From the NCBI GenBank assembly GCA_902489185.1, contig CABTZC010000007.1, positions 1 to 20,564 on the forward strand: 20,564 nt of DNA. The letters run 5' to 3'. A model generated the notes under the pieces. It saw only the letters and a list, made by a program, of their open reading frames with translations. It had not been told where the DNA came from and did not search any database. This document shows, piece by piece, positions 1-6,584 of the stretch. The DNA comes from an uncultured Brevibacterium sp. (lineage in GTDB: Bacteria > Actinomycetota > Actinomycetes > Actinomycetales > Brevibacteriaceae). Made by a program: the position numbers and the translations under genes. The first letter of the stretch is position 1. Every line of letters begins with the position of its first letter.

Positions 1-194
1 CGCAGGTGCTTGAGCGCGTCCAAGTTATCGCCTTCGATCACCATGGAACCTGTGGGTGGCAGTGCCAGGGTGGGCGCCGCCTCGGCCGAGGTGTCTCCCA
101 ACATCCCCACATACCCCACCTGCGCGCTGGGAGGGGTGTGGGCGGCCGCTTCCGCGTCCGCTCGTCCGGTCCAGTCGAGTTCGTAGGTACTCAC
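1..194 (-). CDS. Type III restriction-modification DNA methyltransferase (Mod), N-terminal part, runs off the left edge
   Basis: Reading the minus strand from GTG at 194 gives 64 codons, open to the window edge. The product begins MSTYELDWTGRADAEAAAHT and reaches MVIEGDNLDALKHLR. The opening Y-E-L-x-W-x-G-(K/R) followed by (I/V)EGDNL(D/E)ALK(H/L)L is typical of the N-terminus of type III Mod adenine methyltransferases, where it lies shortly before the DPPYNTG catalytic region. That region would lie beyond position 1 and cannot be seen. The partner res nuclease, if present, would also lie to the left. No Shine-Dalgarno is visible; a TAGACT hexamer lies 7 bases before the GTG, suggesting leaderless translation. 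The family call rests on the N-terminal signature alone. A solitary N6-adenine methyltransferase of the same fold is the main alternative. Confidence 0.72.
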   Translation of the reverse strand, partial: MSTYELDWTGRADAEAAAHTPPSAQVGYVGMLGDTSAEAAPTLALPPTGSMVIEGDNLDALKHL

Positions 195-201
195 GCCCCA
201 A

Positions 202-207
202 AGTCTA
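202..207 (-). promoter_or_regulatory. Putative -10 box of the Mod gene (leaderless layout)
   Basis: Read on the minus strand this is TAGACT, fitting TANNNT. It is separated by 7 bases from the GTG at 194, so transcription would begin at or next to the start codon. There is no Shine-Dalgarno in the intervening bases. No convincing -35 hexamer is visible. It lies back to back with the lhgO promoter in a 55-base divergent gap. Confidence 0.45.
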
Positions 208-237
208 TTCAGTGCGCTCAGTGCGGAGCGAAAATGG

Positions 238-243
238 CACACT
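238..243 (+). promoter_or_regulatory. Putative -10 box of lhgO (leaderless layout)
   Basis: CACACT, five of six to the TACACT used by the amidohydrolase gene in this window, ends 6 bases before the ATG at 250. No purine-rich ribosome binding site lies between, so a leaderless transcript is likely. The first base departs from TANNNT, which lowers confidence. Confidence 0.35.
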
Positions 244-249
244 AGAACC

Positions 250-1479
250 ATGGAGCTCAAGCACATTGCAGTTGTTGGCGGCGGAATCATCGGAACGGCA
301 GTTGCGCGTGAACTCACGCGCAAACAACCACAAGCACACATCACTCTGATCGAAAAAGAATCGCAACTGGCGCAGCACCAGTCGGGCCACAATTCGGGCG
401 TGGTCCACATGGGGCTGGACTGCGAACCTGGTAGCACGAACGCCAAGCTGTACCGGCGAGGCGTCGAACTCCTCACCGGGTACACCACCGGCCACGGCCT
501 GCCCTTCAAAGAGTGCGGAAAGCTAGTCGTCGCACAAGACATGGATGAGCTTGAACGCCTGGACGCCATGTTTGAACGCGCGCAAGCCGCCGGCCTGCCC
601 GGTGTGCGTATGCTTGACCGCGCCCAGATGCGCGAAGTCGAGCCCGGCGTACGGGGGATCGCAGCTTTGCACTCGCCCCACACGGCCATCACCGACTACA
701 GCACAATCACTGACGCGTTTGGCCGTGATCTCGAAGCCGCTGGCGGACGCATCATGTACGACTCTGAAGTTAAGCGCGTAGATGTCATGGGTAATGAGGT
801 GCGTGTGCGCCTGGCCTTGCCTGGTGCGCAGGAATCGACCATGACCGCAGACGGCGGCACATATGACCTGGTCATCACGTGTGCCGGATTGCAAGCCGAC
901 CGCTTGGCCGAACACAGCGGACTGGACCCGTACCCCAAGGTCGTACCGTTCACCCGCGACTACTTTGAGATCAACGGCGAATCCGCCAAGGCAGTCCGCG
1001 GCCTCATCACCGCAGTGCCCGGCACCCCCAACCCGGTCCACCTGACCACGACCACGCGTGGCGCACTCCTGGTGGGCCCGTACGCGTCCTTGTCCCTTGG
1101 CCGAGAAGACTATTCGCGCGGGCTGTCCGGCTTCAAGTTGGACGACGTAGCGTCCACGCTGGGCTTTGGTGGATTCTGGAAGTACGCGTCCAAGAATATT
1201 CAGAACGCGGCCCGCGAGGCCCGCACCGCGGTTTCGCCTAGTTCTTATTTGGAAAGCGCGCACAAGTATGTGCCCGATTTGAACGTGTCCGCCGCACGCC
1301 CCGGCCCCCGAGGTGTCCTGGCCAAAGCCATGAACTCGGACGGTTCCTTGGTGGATGGTTTGGTGTTTTCTGCCCGAGGTCGTCTCACCCACGTGCGCAG
1401 CGTGCCTGCCGCGGGGGCCACCTGCTCCATGGCGATTGCCGAACACGTTGTGGACCAAGCGCTCGCGCAAGTTTCGTAA
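250..1479 (+). CDS. lhgO: L-2-hydroxyglutarate oxidase (LhgO family, FAD-dependent)
   Basis: 409 residues, the usual length for this family. LhgO oxidises L-2-hydroxyglutarate to 2-oxoglutarate with FAD and passes electrons to the respiratory chain or to oxygen, removing a metabolic by-product and feeding lysine or glutarate breakdown where present. The N-terminus has a Rossmann dinucleotide fold with GGGIIG at residues 10-15. HQSGHNSGVVHMGL at about 43-56 is the hallmark segment of LhgO-type DAO oxidoreductases, and the C-terminal AAGATCSMAIAEHVVDQ matches the family's final FAD-binding stretch. The ATG at 250 is supported by a close upstream -10 box and by the start of the Rossmann strand at residue 5. 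The middle of the protein (around 255-275) departs from the usual PxPxxPFLGVHFT segment, having GTPNPVHLTTTTRG instead, so substrate preference could differ within the family. The start is 55 bases from the divergent Mod gene. Confidence 0.82.
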   Translation: MELKHIAVVGGGIIGTAVARELTRKQPQAHITLIEKESQLAQHQSGHNSGVVHMGLDCEPGSTNAKLYRRGVELLTGYTTGHGLPFKECGKLVVAQDMDELERLDAMFERAQAAGLPGVRMLDRAQMREVEPGVRGIAALHSPHTAITDYSTITDAFGRDLEAAGGRIMYDSEVKRVDVMGNEVRVRLALPGAQESTMTADGGTYDLVITCAGLQADRLAEHSGLDPYPKVVPFTRDYFEINGESAKAVRGLITAVPGTPNPVHLTTTTRGALLVGPYASLSLGREDYSRGLSGFKLDDVASTLGFGGFWKYASKNIQNAAREARTAVSPSSYLESAHKYVPDLNVSAARPGPRGVLAKAMNSDGSLVDGLVFSARGRLTHVRSVPAAGATCSMAIAEHVVDQALAQVS

Positions 1480-1511
1480 GAATCAAACCTGTGAGCACCC
1501 TGATTGGCCGA

Positions 1512-1517
1512 TATACT
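1512..1517 (+). promoter_or_regulatory. -10 box of uspA (leaderless)
   Basis: TATACT is a near-consensus -10 hexamer. It is followed by 6 bases (GAGTTC) and then the ATG at 1524. There is no Shine-Dalgarno, so the transcript probably starts at the ATG. This decides for the start at 1524 over the in-frame GTG at 1491, which would put the -10 box inside the gene. The -35 region is weak. Confidence 0.6.
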
Positions 1518-1523
1518 GAGTTC

Positions 1524-1913
1524 ATGACTGTTCTCATCGGCTATCTCCCGGCTCCTGAAGGCAAAGCTGCTCTTGAAGTGGGTTTTCGTGAAGCTCGCGT
1601 GCGTGGTACTGACGCGATTGTCATCACGTCTCCGCGCAAAGGGGCCCCGGACGTCATCACGAAGCTGAATGAACAAGCGCGTGAAGACATCCTTGCGGTG
1701 GCCAAAAAGCACCAGGTGCAGGCGCGAATCGAGCAGCCCGCACACGAAGATGACCTGGTGGGAACGTTCAATGACTTCGCCGCTGAACACGGGTGCGACC
1801 TGATCGTGATTGGCCTGCGCAAGCGTTCTGCAATCGGCAAGTTCATTCTGGGGTCACAAGCTCAGCGGATTCTCCTCGAAGCTGACGTACCGGTGCTTAC
1901 CGCGAAGGCGTAA
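1524..1913 (+). CDS. Universal stress protein, single UspA domain
   Basis: 129 residues beginning MTVLIGYLPAPEGKAALEVG, one UspA domain of the normal short cytoplasmic type. The first strand and its loop (VLIGYLPAPEGKAAL) take the place of the usual VGxDGSxxSxxAL nucleotide-binding start. The C-terminal signature runs DLIVIGLRKRSAIGKFILGSQAQRILLEADVPVL. This corresponds to the ATP-binding motif G-2x-G-9x-G(S/T), but the second glycine is a lysine here (GLRK...GS), so ATP binding may be altered. Members act in stress or growth-arrest physiology and are often ATP- or AMP-binding; the exact role is unknown. It follows lhgO after 44 bases and has its own leaderless-type promoter in that gap, so it can be expressed independently. 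Family assignment is firm; function is generic. Confidence 0.85.
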   Translation: MTVLIGYLPAPEGKAALEVGFREARVRGTDAIVITSPRKGAPDVITKLNEQAREDILAVAKKHQVQARIEQPAHEDDLVGTFNDFAAEHGCDLIVIGLRKRSAIGKFILGSQAQRILLEADVPVLTAKA

Positions 1914-1979
1914 TAAGCATAAACGCTCATCAATTCGCAAGGCTGTCTCAAAACTTATCTCACAACTGCGCGCGCTACC

Positions 1980-1985
1980 TATAAT
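1980..1985 (+). promoter_or_regulatory. Perfect TATAAT -10 box in the uspA-HTH gap
   Basis: TATAAT matches the sigma-70/SigA consensus exactly. It lies in a 235-base gap after uspA and would start transcription near 1992, about 155 bases before the HTH gene. The -35 is poor (TTATCT at 1955-1960 with a 19-base spacer). The transcript would include the two-part hairpin at 2019-2055. A second, weaker candidate (ATGACA at 2060-2065 with GATACT at 2086-2091, 20-base spacer) lies closer to the gene. Confidence 0.45.
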
Positions 1986-2018
1986 TGTGCACTTATATGC
2001 AATAGTGGGTGACAGTGA

Positions 2019-2055
2019 GCGTCTTAATGTTTGAGTAACCTCAAACTGCAGACGC
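2019..2055. repeat. Two-part inverted repeat (hairpin or operator) upstream of the HTH gene
   Basis: The inner arms are GTTTGAG (2029-2035) and CTCAAAC (2040-2046) around a TAAC loop, a perfect 7-bp stem. The outer arms are GCGTCT (2019-2024) and AGACGC (2050-2055), a perfect 6-bp stem. They are separated from the inner stem by a small internal loop (TAAT opposite TGC). No T-run follows, so it is not a standard intrinsic terminator. It could be an RNA leader structure downstream of the TATAAT, or a DNA operator for the neighbouring HTH protein. Confidence 0.6.
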
Positions 2056-2148
2056 CAGGATGACATAAGTAACAAGGAAGCGTGTGATACTCCGCGTGCA
2101 GCGGGCCACTGTAGCTTCACGAATCAGAAGCGGGAGTGTGAAAAAGGA

Positions 2149-2508
2149 ATGCCACGTCGTTCTACACCGCTGTCCACCGAACAAAAGGCTCTTGTATCTT
2201 CAGTTCGACGTATTTCTAAACAGCGAGCGCGCGTCAACGCTTCGTACATTGAGGCCGTTGTGAAAGCACGACAGGCTGGCATCACTTTTGCAGTTATCGC
2301 CGAAGCCGCAGGCATGTCATCCCAGGCCGCGCAAGAGATTTGTCGTCGACACGGCTCCGCCTCAGACCAACCTTCAACTCAAGCGAATGGCAACAAGACG
2401 AAAGATGCAACCGCATCGATCACAAGGGTAAGCGGAGTACAAAGCGGTGTGCCTCAAGGAGCTGCTGCTATTAGACAAGAAGTAGGAACCCAAGACCCCG
2501 GCGAATAG
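2149..2508 (+). CDS. Small HTH-like hypothetical protein
   Basis: 119 residues, not assigned to a named family. The first 30 residues are basic (MPRRSTPLSTEQKALVSSVR and after). Residues about 38-67 read YIEAVVKARQAGITFAVIAEAAGMSSQAAQEICRRHG, the layout of a helix-turn-helix: helix, AGITFAVIAEAAGMS turn, recognition helix SSQAAQEICRR. Comparable short proteins in actinobacteria carry a sigma-region-4-like HTH. The C-terminal 50 residues are Ser/Thr/Gln/Ala-rich and probably unstructured. The ATG at 2149 has AGGA directly against it and GGGAG 12 bases upstream, neither ideally spaced. The stop overlaps the ribosome binding site of the next gene, so the two are probably co-translated. A DNA-binding role, perhaps on the inverted repeat at 2019-2055, is inference. 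Confidence 0.6.
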   Translation: MPRRSTPLSTEQKALVSSVRRISKQRARVNASYIEAVVKARQAGITFAVIAEAAGMSSQAAQEICRRHGSASDQPSTQANGNKTKDATASITRVSGVQSGVPQGAAAIRQEVGTQDPGE

Positions 2509-2516
2509 GAGCGCTC

Positions 2517-3407
2517 GTGCACCCCAACCCCTTCGCACCTCTCCTCGTTATTGCGCGCAACGCCGCCGTCATGGCGTGGGAGCGAATGAGCCACTGGTCC
2601 TCCCAACTCAGCGACGCAACCGTCGACGCTAAGGACAACCCAAACAACCTCGTCACCGTCGCCGATGCCCAAATCGAAAGCCTCGTCACCGGCTACATCA
2701 ACCACGTTCGCCCAGGTGACACGGTTGTGGGCGAAGAAGAGGTGGAGCCCACCCCGTTCGACCCGTCCGCATGGACCGGCCTTCTCGACATCCCTGACCA
2801 CACTCACATCCCGGCCTGTGAATGGCACATCGACCCCATCGATGGGACCGTGAACTTTGTCCGCGGGATCGAACACTACTGTTTCTCTGCTGGCGTGCGC
2901 CTCTTAAGCCCTGAGCACCCGGCGCAAGGCACGTGGCTGGCCGGCCTCGTCGCCGCGCCGGTCATGAACACCACCTGGTTTGCCACCTCGGGAGCGGGTG
3001 CATGGATGACCACCGGCCTCCCTGGCATGGAAGGGATTCTCACCCCCGCCGAGGTGGGAGCAGCCCGCCTGTCCGGCACCCCCGCGGGGAGGAGGGGCAG
3101 TGTGGTGGCCACCGGTTTTGGTTACGGCAAGGAGCGGCGTGACCGGCAGTTCCGTGCGCTGATCGACATTATGGAACGGTTCGACGACGTTCGACGGATG
3201 GGCTCGGCCGCGATTGACCTGTGCCAAGTAGCACAAGGGCGCGTCAACGCGTACTACGAACGAGGCCTGGGCGTGTACGACTGGGCCGGGGGAGCGGTGA
3301 TCGCCCGCGAAGCCGGCTGCCACGTCCACATACCCACGGAACGGGACATGCCCGTGGTGGCAGCGGACACCTCGGACCTTTTGGAGTTCCTCACAAGCAC
3401 GGCGTGA
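2517..3407 (+). CDS. Inositol-monophosphatase-family phosphatase (SuhB / HisN-like)
   Basis: 296 residues. The family comprises Mg2+-dependent, Li+-sensitive phosphatases acting on inositol-1-phosphate, histidinol phosphate, fructose-1,6-bisphosphate or PAP; the substrate cannot be read from sequence. Metal ligands are seen at GEE (72-74), in IDPIDGTVNF (D106, D109, G110, T111; motif A) and in YDWAGGAVIAREAGC (D255; motif B). RRMGSAAIDLCQVAQGRVNAYYE just before motif B is also typical. The GTG start at 2517 is supported by AGGAG at 2507-2511 with a 5-base spacer, and this SD overlaps the stop of the upstream HTH gene (8-base gap), implying coupled translation. In actinobacteria myo-inositol phosphatases feed inositol lipid and mycothiol synthesis and HisN feeds histidine synthesis; no his or inositol genes lie nearby to decide. 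Confidence 0.85.
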   Translation: MHPNPFAPLLVIARNAAVMAWERMSHWSSQLSDATVDAKDNPNNLVTVADAQIESLVTGYINHVRPGDTVVGEEEVEPTPFDPSAWTGLLDIPDHTHIPACEWHIDPIDGTVNFVRGIEHYCFSAGVRLLSPEHPAQGTWLAGLVAAPVMNTTWFATSGAGAWMTTGLPGMEGILTPAEVGAARLSGTPAGRRGSVVATGFGYGKERRDRQFRALIDIMERFDDVRRMGSAAIDLCQVAQGRVNAYYERGLGVYDWAGGAVIAREAGCHVHIPTERDMPVVAADTSDLLEFLTSTA

Positions 3408-3467
3408 GGCCAGGCGTGGCGCACGGCGCCAAAACCTGCAGCGCCGCCGAAAACCACCTCGGCCTCA
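3405..3467. terminator. Possible bidirectional hairpin between convergent genes
   Basis: Outer arms TGAGGCC (3405-3411) and GGCCTCA (3461-3467) are perfect complements. Within them CGGCGC (3424-3429) and GCGCCG (3441-3446) form a second 6-bp stem. The gap lies between the stops of the convergent phosphatase and ABC ATPase genes. There is no T-tract on either side, so any termination would be of the stem-only type. The left arm overlaps the phosphatase stop codon. Confidence 0.3.
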
Positions 3468-3471
3468 GTGC

Positions 3472-4437
3472 TTAGTGGTACACCGCGATCTTGCCGCGCG
3501 GTCCGTCCAACACCTGGATGGGGGTGTTGAAAACGCCGGTGAGGATGTCGTCGCGCATGATCTGGTCCGGTGTGCCAAACTCCACGACCTGGCCGTCTTT
3601 CATGGCACAAATGTGGTCCGCGTACGTGGCGGCGAAGTTGATGTCGTGCAAGACAATCACCACTGTGCGACCCAGTTCGTGTGCAGCCTGGCGCAAGTGC
3701 TTCATCATGGTCACCGAGTGCTGCATGTCCAGGTTGTTCAGCGGTTCGTCCAGCAGGACGTAGTCCGTGTCCTGCGCCAGCACCATGGCCACGTACGCGC
3801 GCTGGCGCTGACCACCGGACAGTTCGTCCAGGTAACGGCCCTCAAGTTCCGTCAGGCTCAAGAAGTCGATGGCGTCGCTGATGATCTTCTCGTCGTGCTC
3901 AGTGAGGCGGCCCTTCGAGTGGGGGAAGCGGCCAAAGCCCACCAGCTGCCTGACCGTCAAACGGGTCACGAAGTGGTTTTCCTGGCGCAGAATCGACACC
4001 ACTTTGGCCAGCTCTTTAGACGGGGTCGAGGTCACGTCGAATCCACCCATGGAAATGGTGCCCGTGTCCATGCCCATGAGGCGCCCCATCATGGTGAGCA
4101 ATGTGGACTTCCCGGCCCCGTTGGGTCCTACCAGCGCGGTCACACCACATCCGGGGATCACCTGGGACACTGGGCCAATCGCCACCGAATCGGAATACCG
4201 GCGCGTGACATTCTCAATTCGGATGGCCAGGCTGGGGTCCGGGCCACCAAACTCACACGAGTCGCACCCGTCGCCGGCACATGCCCCAGGTTTGGCCAGG
4301 GACCCCGTGGATTCCCTGTGCTCCCTGGGCTGGAGTGACAGGATGGTGCGGCCCTGTGGTGTAACGCCCTGAGGAGGTGTCACAGCCTCGCCCTCGTGTT
4401 CAACCCCACCTCGGTTCGCCTGTTTGCTTATCGTCAC
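3472..4437 (-). CDS. Siderophore ABC transporter ATPase with Cys-rich N-terminal extension
   Basis: 321 residues; the YclP/FatE-like ATPases it resembles are about 250. It energises import of ferric siderophore by the two permeases upstream. The ABC core is complete: Walker A GPNGAGKST (104-112), Q-loop Q152, signature LSGGQ (206-210), Walker B YVLLDEP (226-232), H-loop H264. LDEPLNNLDMQHSVTMM and VLHDINFAATYADH resemble the catecholate/petrobactin subgroup. The GTG at 4437 overlaps the permease stop by 4 bp (GTGA) and GAGGGGG lies just upstream, so the start is well supported. The first ~70 residues are therefore likely real although outside the usual fold. They are Pro/Gly/Glu-rich and contain CAGDGCDSC, a CX4CX2C motif (C53, C58, C61), suggesting a bound metal or Fe-S centre. 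That function is inference. Confidence 0.88.
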   Translation of the reverse strand: MTISKQANRGGVEHEGEAVTPPQGVTPQGRTILSLQPREHRESTGSLAKPGACAGDGCDSCEFGGPDPSLAIRIENVTRRYSDSVAIGPVSQVIPGCGVTALVGPNGAGKSTLLTMMGRLMGMDTGTISMGGFDVTSTPSKELAKVVSILRQENHFVTRLTVRQLVGFGRFPHSKGRLTEHDEKIISDAIDFLSLTELEGRYLDELSGGQRQRAYVAMVLAQDTDYVLLDEPLNNLDMQHSVTMMKHLRQAAHELGRTVVIVLHDINFAATYADHICAMKDGQVVEFGTPDQIMRDDILTGVFNTPIQVLDGPRGKIAVYH

Positions 4438-5468
4438 AGTCGCCCCCTCTTAAGAATGTATGCCAGGAAGAACGTGCCTCCCACCAGCTCAATAATGATG
4501 CCCACGGATCCTTGGGCGTAGAAAATGTTCTTCAAAATAAAGTGCGCTCCTCCCAAAACCACAAACCCGGTGAGCCACGAAACGGGGAAGACTCGGTGGT
4601 GGTCGTAGGTGTCGGCGAGTTGGTACGAAATCATGGCCACCAGGAACCCAAAGAACGTCAACGGCCCCACAAGTGCTGTGGTCATGGCCATGAGAACGCT
4701 GACCAATCCCAGCACCATGATCAAGTTTTTCTTGTAGTTCAGCCCCAGGTTTACAGCAGTGTCACGCCCCAGGCCCAGCAGATTCAGTCGCCCGCTCATC
4801 AGCACCAAGAGCGTCACCGCTACCAGGCACACGGGCACCGCGATCACCAGGTACTCCGCGTGGGCAGAAGCAATCGACCCCACCAGACGCGCCGTCAGCA
4901 CGTCGAATTCACTGGGCGTGAGCAGCCTCTGCATGAACGTCGAAGCAGCACCCAAGCCGCCCCCAATGACCAACCCGATCAGCAGCGTAGTCTGGAGGTC
5001 ACCTCGCCGGCCGGACAGCAACCACGAATACAGCACCACCGCGAACACCACCATCACCACAGCCTGCATGACAAACTGCGGCGTGCCACGCAGAACCGAC
5101 CCTCCAGCGATCCCAAAAATAAACACGGAACCGGTCTGGATGAGCGTGTACAAGGACTCAAAACCCATGATCGACGGGGTCAGAATGCGGTTGCCGGTCA
5201 CGGTCTGAAACGCCACGGTCGCAGTCGAGTGGCACAGCGCCACCAGTGCGATCACCAGCAAATTCTGGACTCGCAGCTGCGCGATCAACCAGAATCCTTC
5301 GGACCCAAACGGCATGGGGTTGTCCCACGAAAGTGTGCCCACCGTGATCCCGGCGGACAGGGCAATCAGCACCCCAAGGATGATGGCGTACCGGCGCCTG
5401 GCTCGCGGGGTGGGAAGTGGGTGGGTGGAACGCGCTGAGGTGGTTGGCGCCTGTGCTGTTTTACTCAC
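4434..5468 (-). CDS. Siderophore ABC transporter permease, FecCD family (second permease)
   Basis: 344 residues, a polytopic membrane protein forming half of the transmembrane channel for ferric siderophore. After a hydrophilic, Thr/Ser/Arg-rich first ~30 residues, hydrophobic segments follow throughout, starting with YAIILGVLIALSAGITVGTL. The cytoplasmic coupling-helix segment LGLGRDTAVNLGLNYKKN is the conserved FecCD site that docks the ATPase, and the TGNRILTPSIMGFESLY segment is also characteristic. The start chosen is GTG at 5468. It overlaps the stop of the upstream permease by 4 bp (GTGA) and has GAGGAGG about 8 bases upstream. Reading the frame further up to 5621 would overlap the upstream gene by 150 bases and yields low-complexity His/Arg-rich sequence. 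Its 3' end overlaps the ATPase start by 4 bp. Confidence 0.88.
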   Translation of the reverse strand: MSKTAQAPTTSARSTHPLPTPRARRRYAIILGVLIALSAGITVGTLSWDNPMPFGSEGFWLIAQLRVQNLLVIALVALCHSTATVAFQTVTGNRILTPSIMGFESLYTLIQTGSVFIFGIAGGSVLRGTPQFVMQAVVMVVFAVVLYSWLLSGRRGDLQTTLLIGLVIGGGLGAASTFMQRLLTPSEFDVLTARLVGSIASAHAEYLVIAVPVCLVAVTLLVLMSGRLNLLGLGRDTAVNLGLNYKKNLIMVLGLVSVLMAMTTALVGPLTFFGFLVAMISYQLADTYDHHRVFPVSWLTGFVVLGGAHFILKNIFYAQGSVGIIIELVGGTFFLAYILKRGRL

Positions 5469-6559
5469 CGTCCGCGCCTCCTCTGGAGCAGAAGGGCCAC
5501 GAACACGATTGACCCAATGATGCCCAGGATCAGTGACACGGGAATTTCGAACGGTGCGATGATGGTGCGTCCTACCAGGTCGCAGATGGTGACTAGACTG
5601 ATTCCGGCCAGGCACACCCACGGAAGGTTCGAGCGCAGGTCATCGCCACGGAACAGCGACACCACATTGGGCACTACCAGTCCCAGGAACGGGAGGTTTC
5701 CCACAACCACCGTGACCAGACCAGAGGCCAGCGCAACCAGCGCGGTTCCCACCAGGATGATGCGGTTGTAGTTCAGGCCCACGTTGGTAGCGATGTCTTT
5801 ACCCAGGCCAGCAACCGTGAAGCGGTCTGCCGCAATGAAAATTGCGATGACCCCGGCGACCACGATCCACAGCGGTTCGTATTGGCCACGCAAGACCGAG
5901 GTGAAAGACCCGGCAAACCAGATTCCTAGGCTTTGGAGCAGGTTGGTTTGGAGTGCGATGAAGTTCGACAGCGCACCCACGACCGCACCCAGCATGAGCC
6001 CCACGATGGGCACAATCACTGAACTGCGCAATTGGATGCGACTCAAGAACGCAAAGAAGATGAGCGTTCCCACAAACGCACACGCCACGGCTACCACCAT
6101 GCGGGTGAGCACGCTGGCGTCCGGGGCCACCACCATGGTCAACAACAGGCCCAGTCCTGCCCATTCGGTGGTTCCCGTAGTGGTGGGTTCAACGAATCGA
6201 TTCTGTGTGAGCATCTGCATGACCAGACCGCTCATAGCCATCGCCGCTCCAGCTAACACCAGCGCAATCGTGCGGGGGATGCGGGTGATCTGGAAAACCG
6301 ATGCTCCGTCTTCGCCAGAAAAAATGTCATATTCGCCCACAAACAAGCTCACCGTCACCAATGCTGCGGTGATAATGACGCCAATAATGAGCGGCCACGT
6401 AAAGAGCTTGCCCGCCGGAGTGCGCTTACCTTTACCAGCGCGGCCACCTGAGTCACCTCGGGCATCTGAGCCGACTCGGGCGCCTTCAAAAATGCGACTA
6501 CCCGCGGTGGGAGCCGTGCTCCGTTCCGCGGGTGTCGTTGCTCTGTTGTGAGGCTTCAC
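5465..6559 (-). CDS. Siderophore ABC transporter permease, FecCD family (first permease)
   Basis: 364 residues from GTG at 6559. The N-terminal ~50 residues are hydrophilic and basic. Membrane segments start at WPLIIGVIITAALVTVSLFVG. RIPRTIALVLAGAAMAMSGLVMQMLTQNRFVEP is the classic FecCD signature (R-x-P-R ... GxxLxxSGxxxQxxxxNPLxxP), and VAGLGKDIATNVGLNYNR is the ATPase-docking loop. It pairs with the second permease to make the channel. The GTG at 6559 is preferred because GGAG lies 7 bases upstream; the alternative TTG at 6574 has no ribosome binding site. It follows the binding-protein gene after 25 bases and its stop overlaps the next permease start (GTGA), so the three membrane and ATPase genes are translationally coupled. 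Confidence 0.88.
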   Translation of the reverse strand: MKPHNRATTPAERSTAPTAGSRIFEGARVGSDARGDSGGRAGKGKRTPAGKLFTWPLIIGVIITAALVTVSLFVGEYDIFSGEDGASVFQITRIPRTIALVLAGAAMAMSGLVMQMLTQNRFVEPTTTGTTEWAGLGLLLTMVVAPDASVLTRMVVAVACAFVGTLIFFAFLSRIQLRSSVIVPIVGLMLGAVVGALSNFIALQTNLLQSLGIWFAGSFTSVLRGQYEPLWIVVAGVIAIFIAADRFTVAGLGKDIATNVGLNYNRIILVGTALVALASGLVTVVVGNLPFLGLVVPNVVSLFRGDDLRSNLPWVCLAGISLVTICDLVGRTIIAPFEIPVSLILGIIGSIVFVALLLQRRRGR

Positions 6560-6584
6560 TCGAAGTCTCCGCAATCAGTGTGCA

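Noticed and set aside
523..1470. A 315-codon open frame antisense to lhgO
   Set aside because: It is the codon-biased shadow of lhgO: His/Arg/Gly-rich, no recognisable domain, no ribosome binding site; lhgO has clear family motifs.
3475..4338. A 287-codon open frame opposite the ABC ATPase
   Set aside because: The composition is His/Val/Gln-rich shadow sequence, while the other strand encodes a complete ABC ATPase with all motifs.
4377..5438. A 353-codon open frame opposite the permease gene
   Set aside because: His/Gln/Arg-rich low-complexity product, mirror of a hydrophobic membrane protein; no domain or SD.
5469..5621. An upstream extension of the second permease to a start at 5621
   Set aside because: It would overlap the first permease by about 150 bases and adds His/Arg-rich sequence. 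The GTG at 5468 has an SD and the GTGA overlap.
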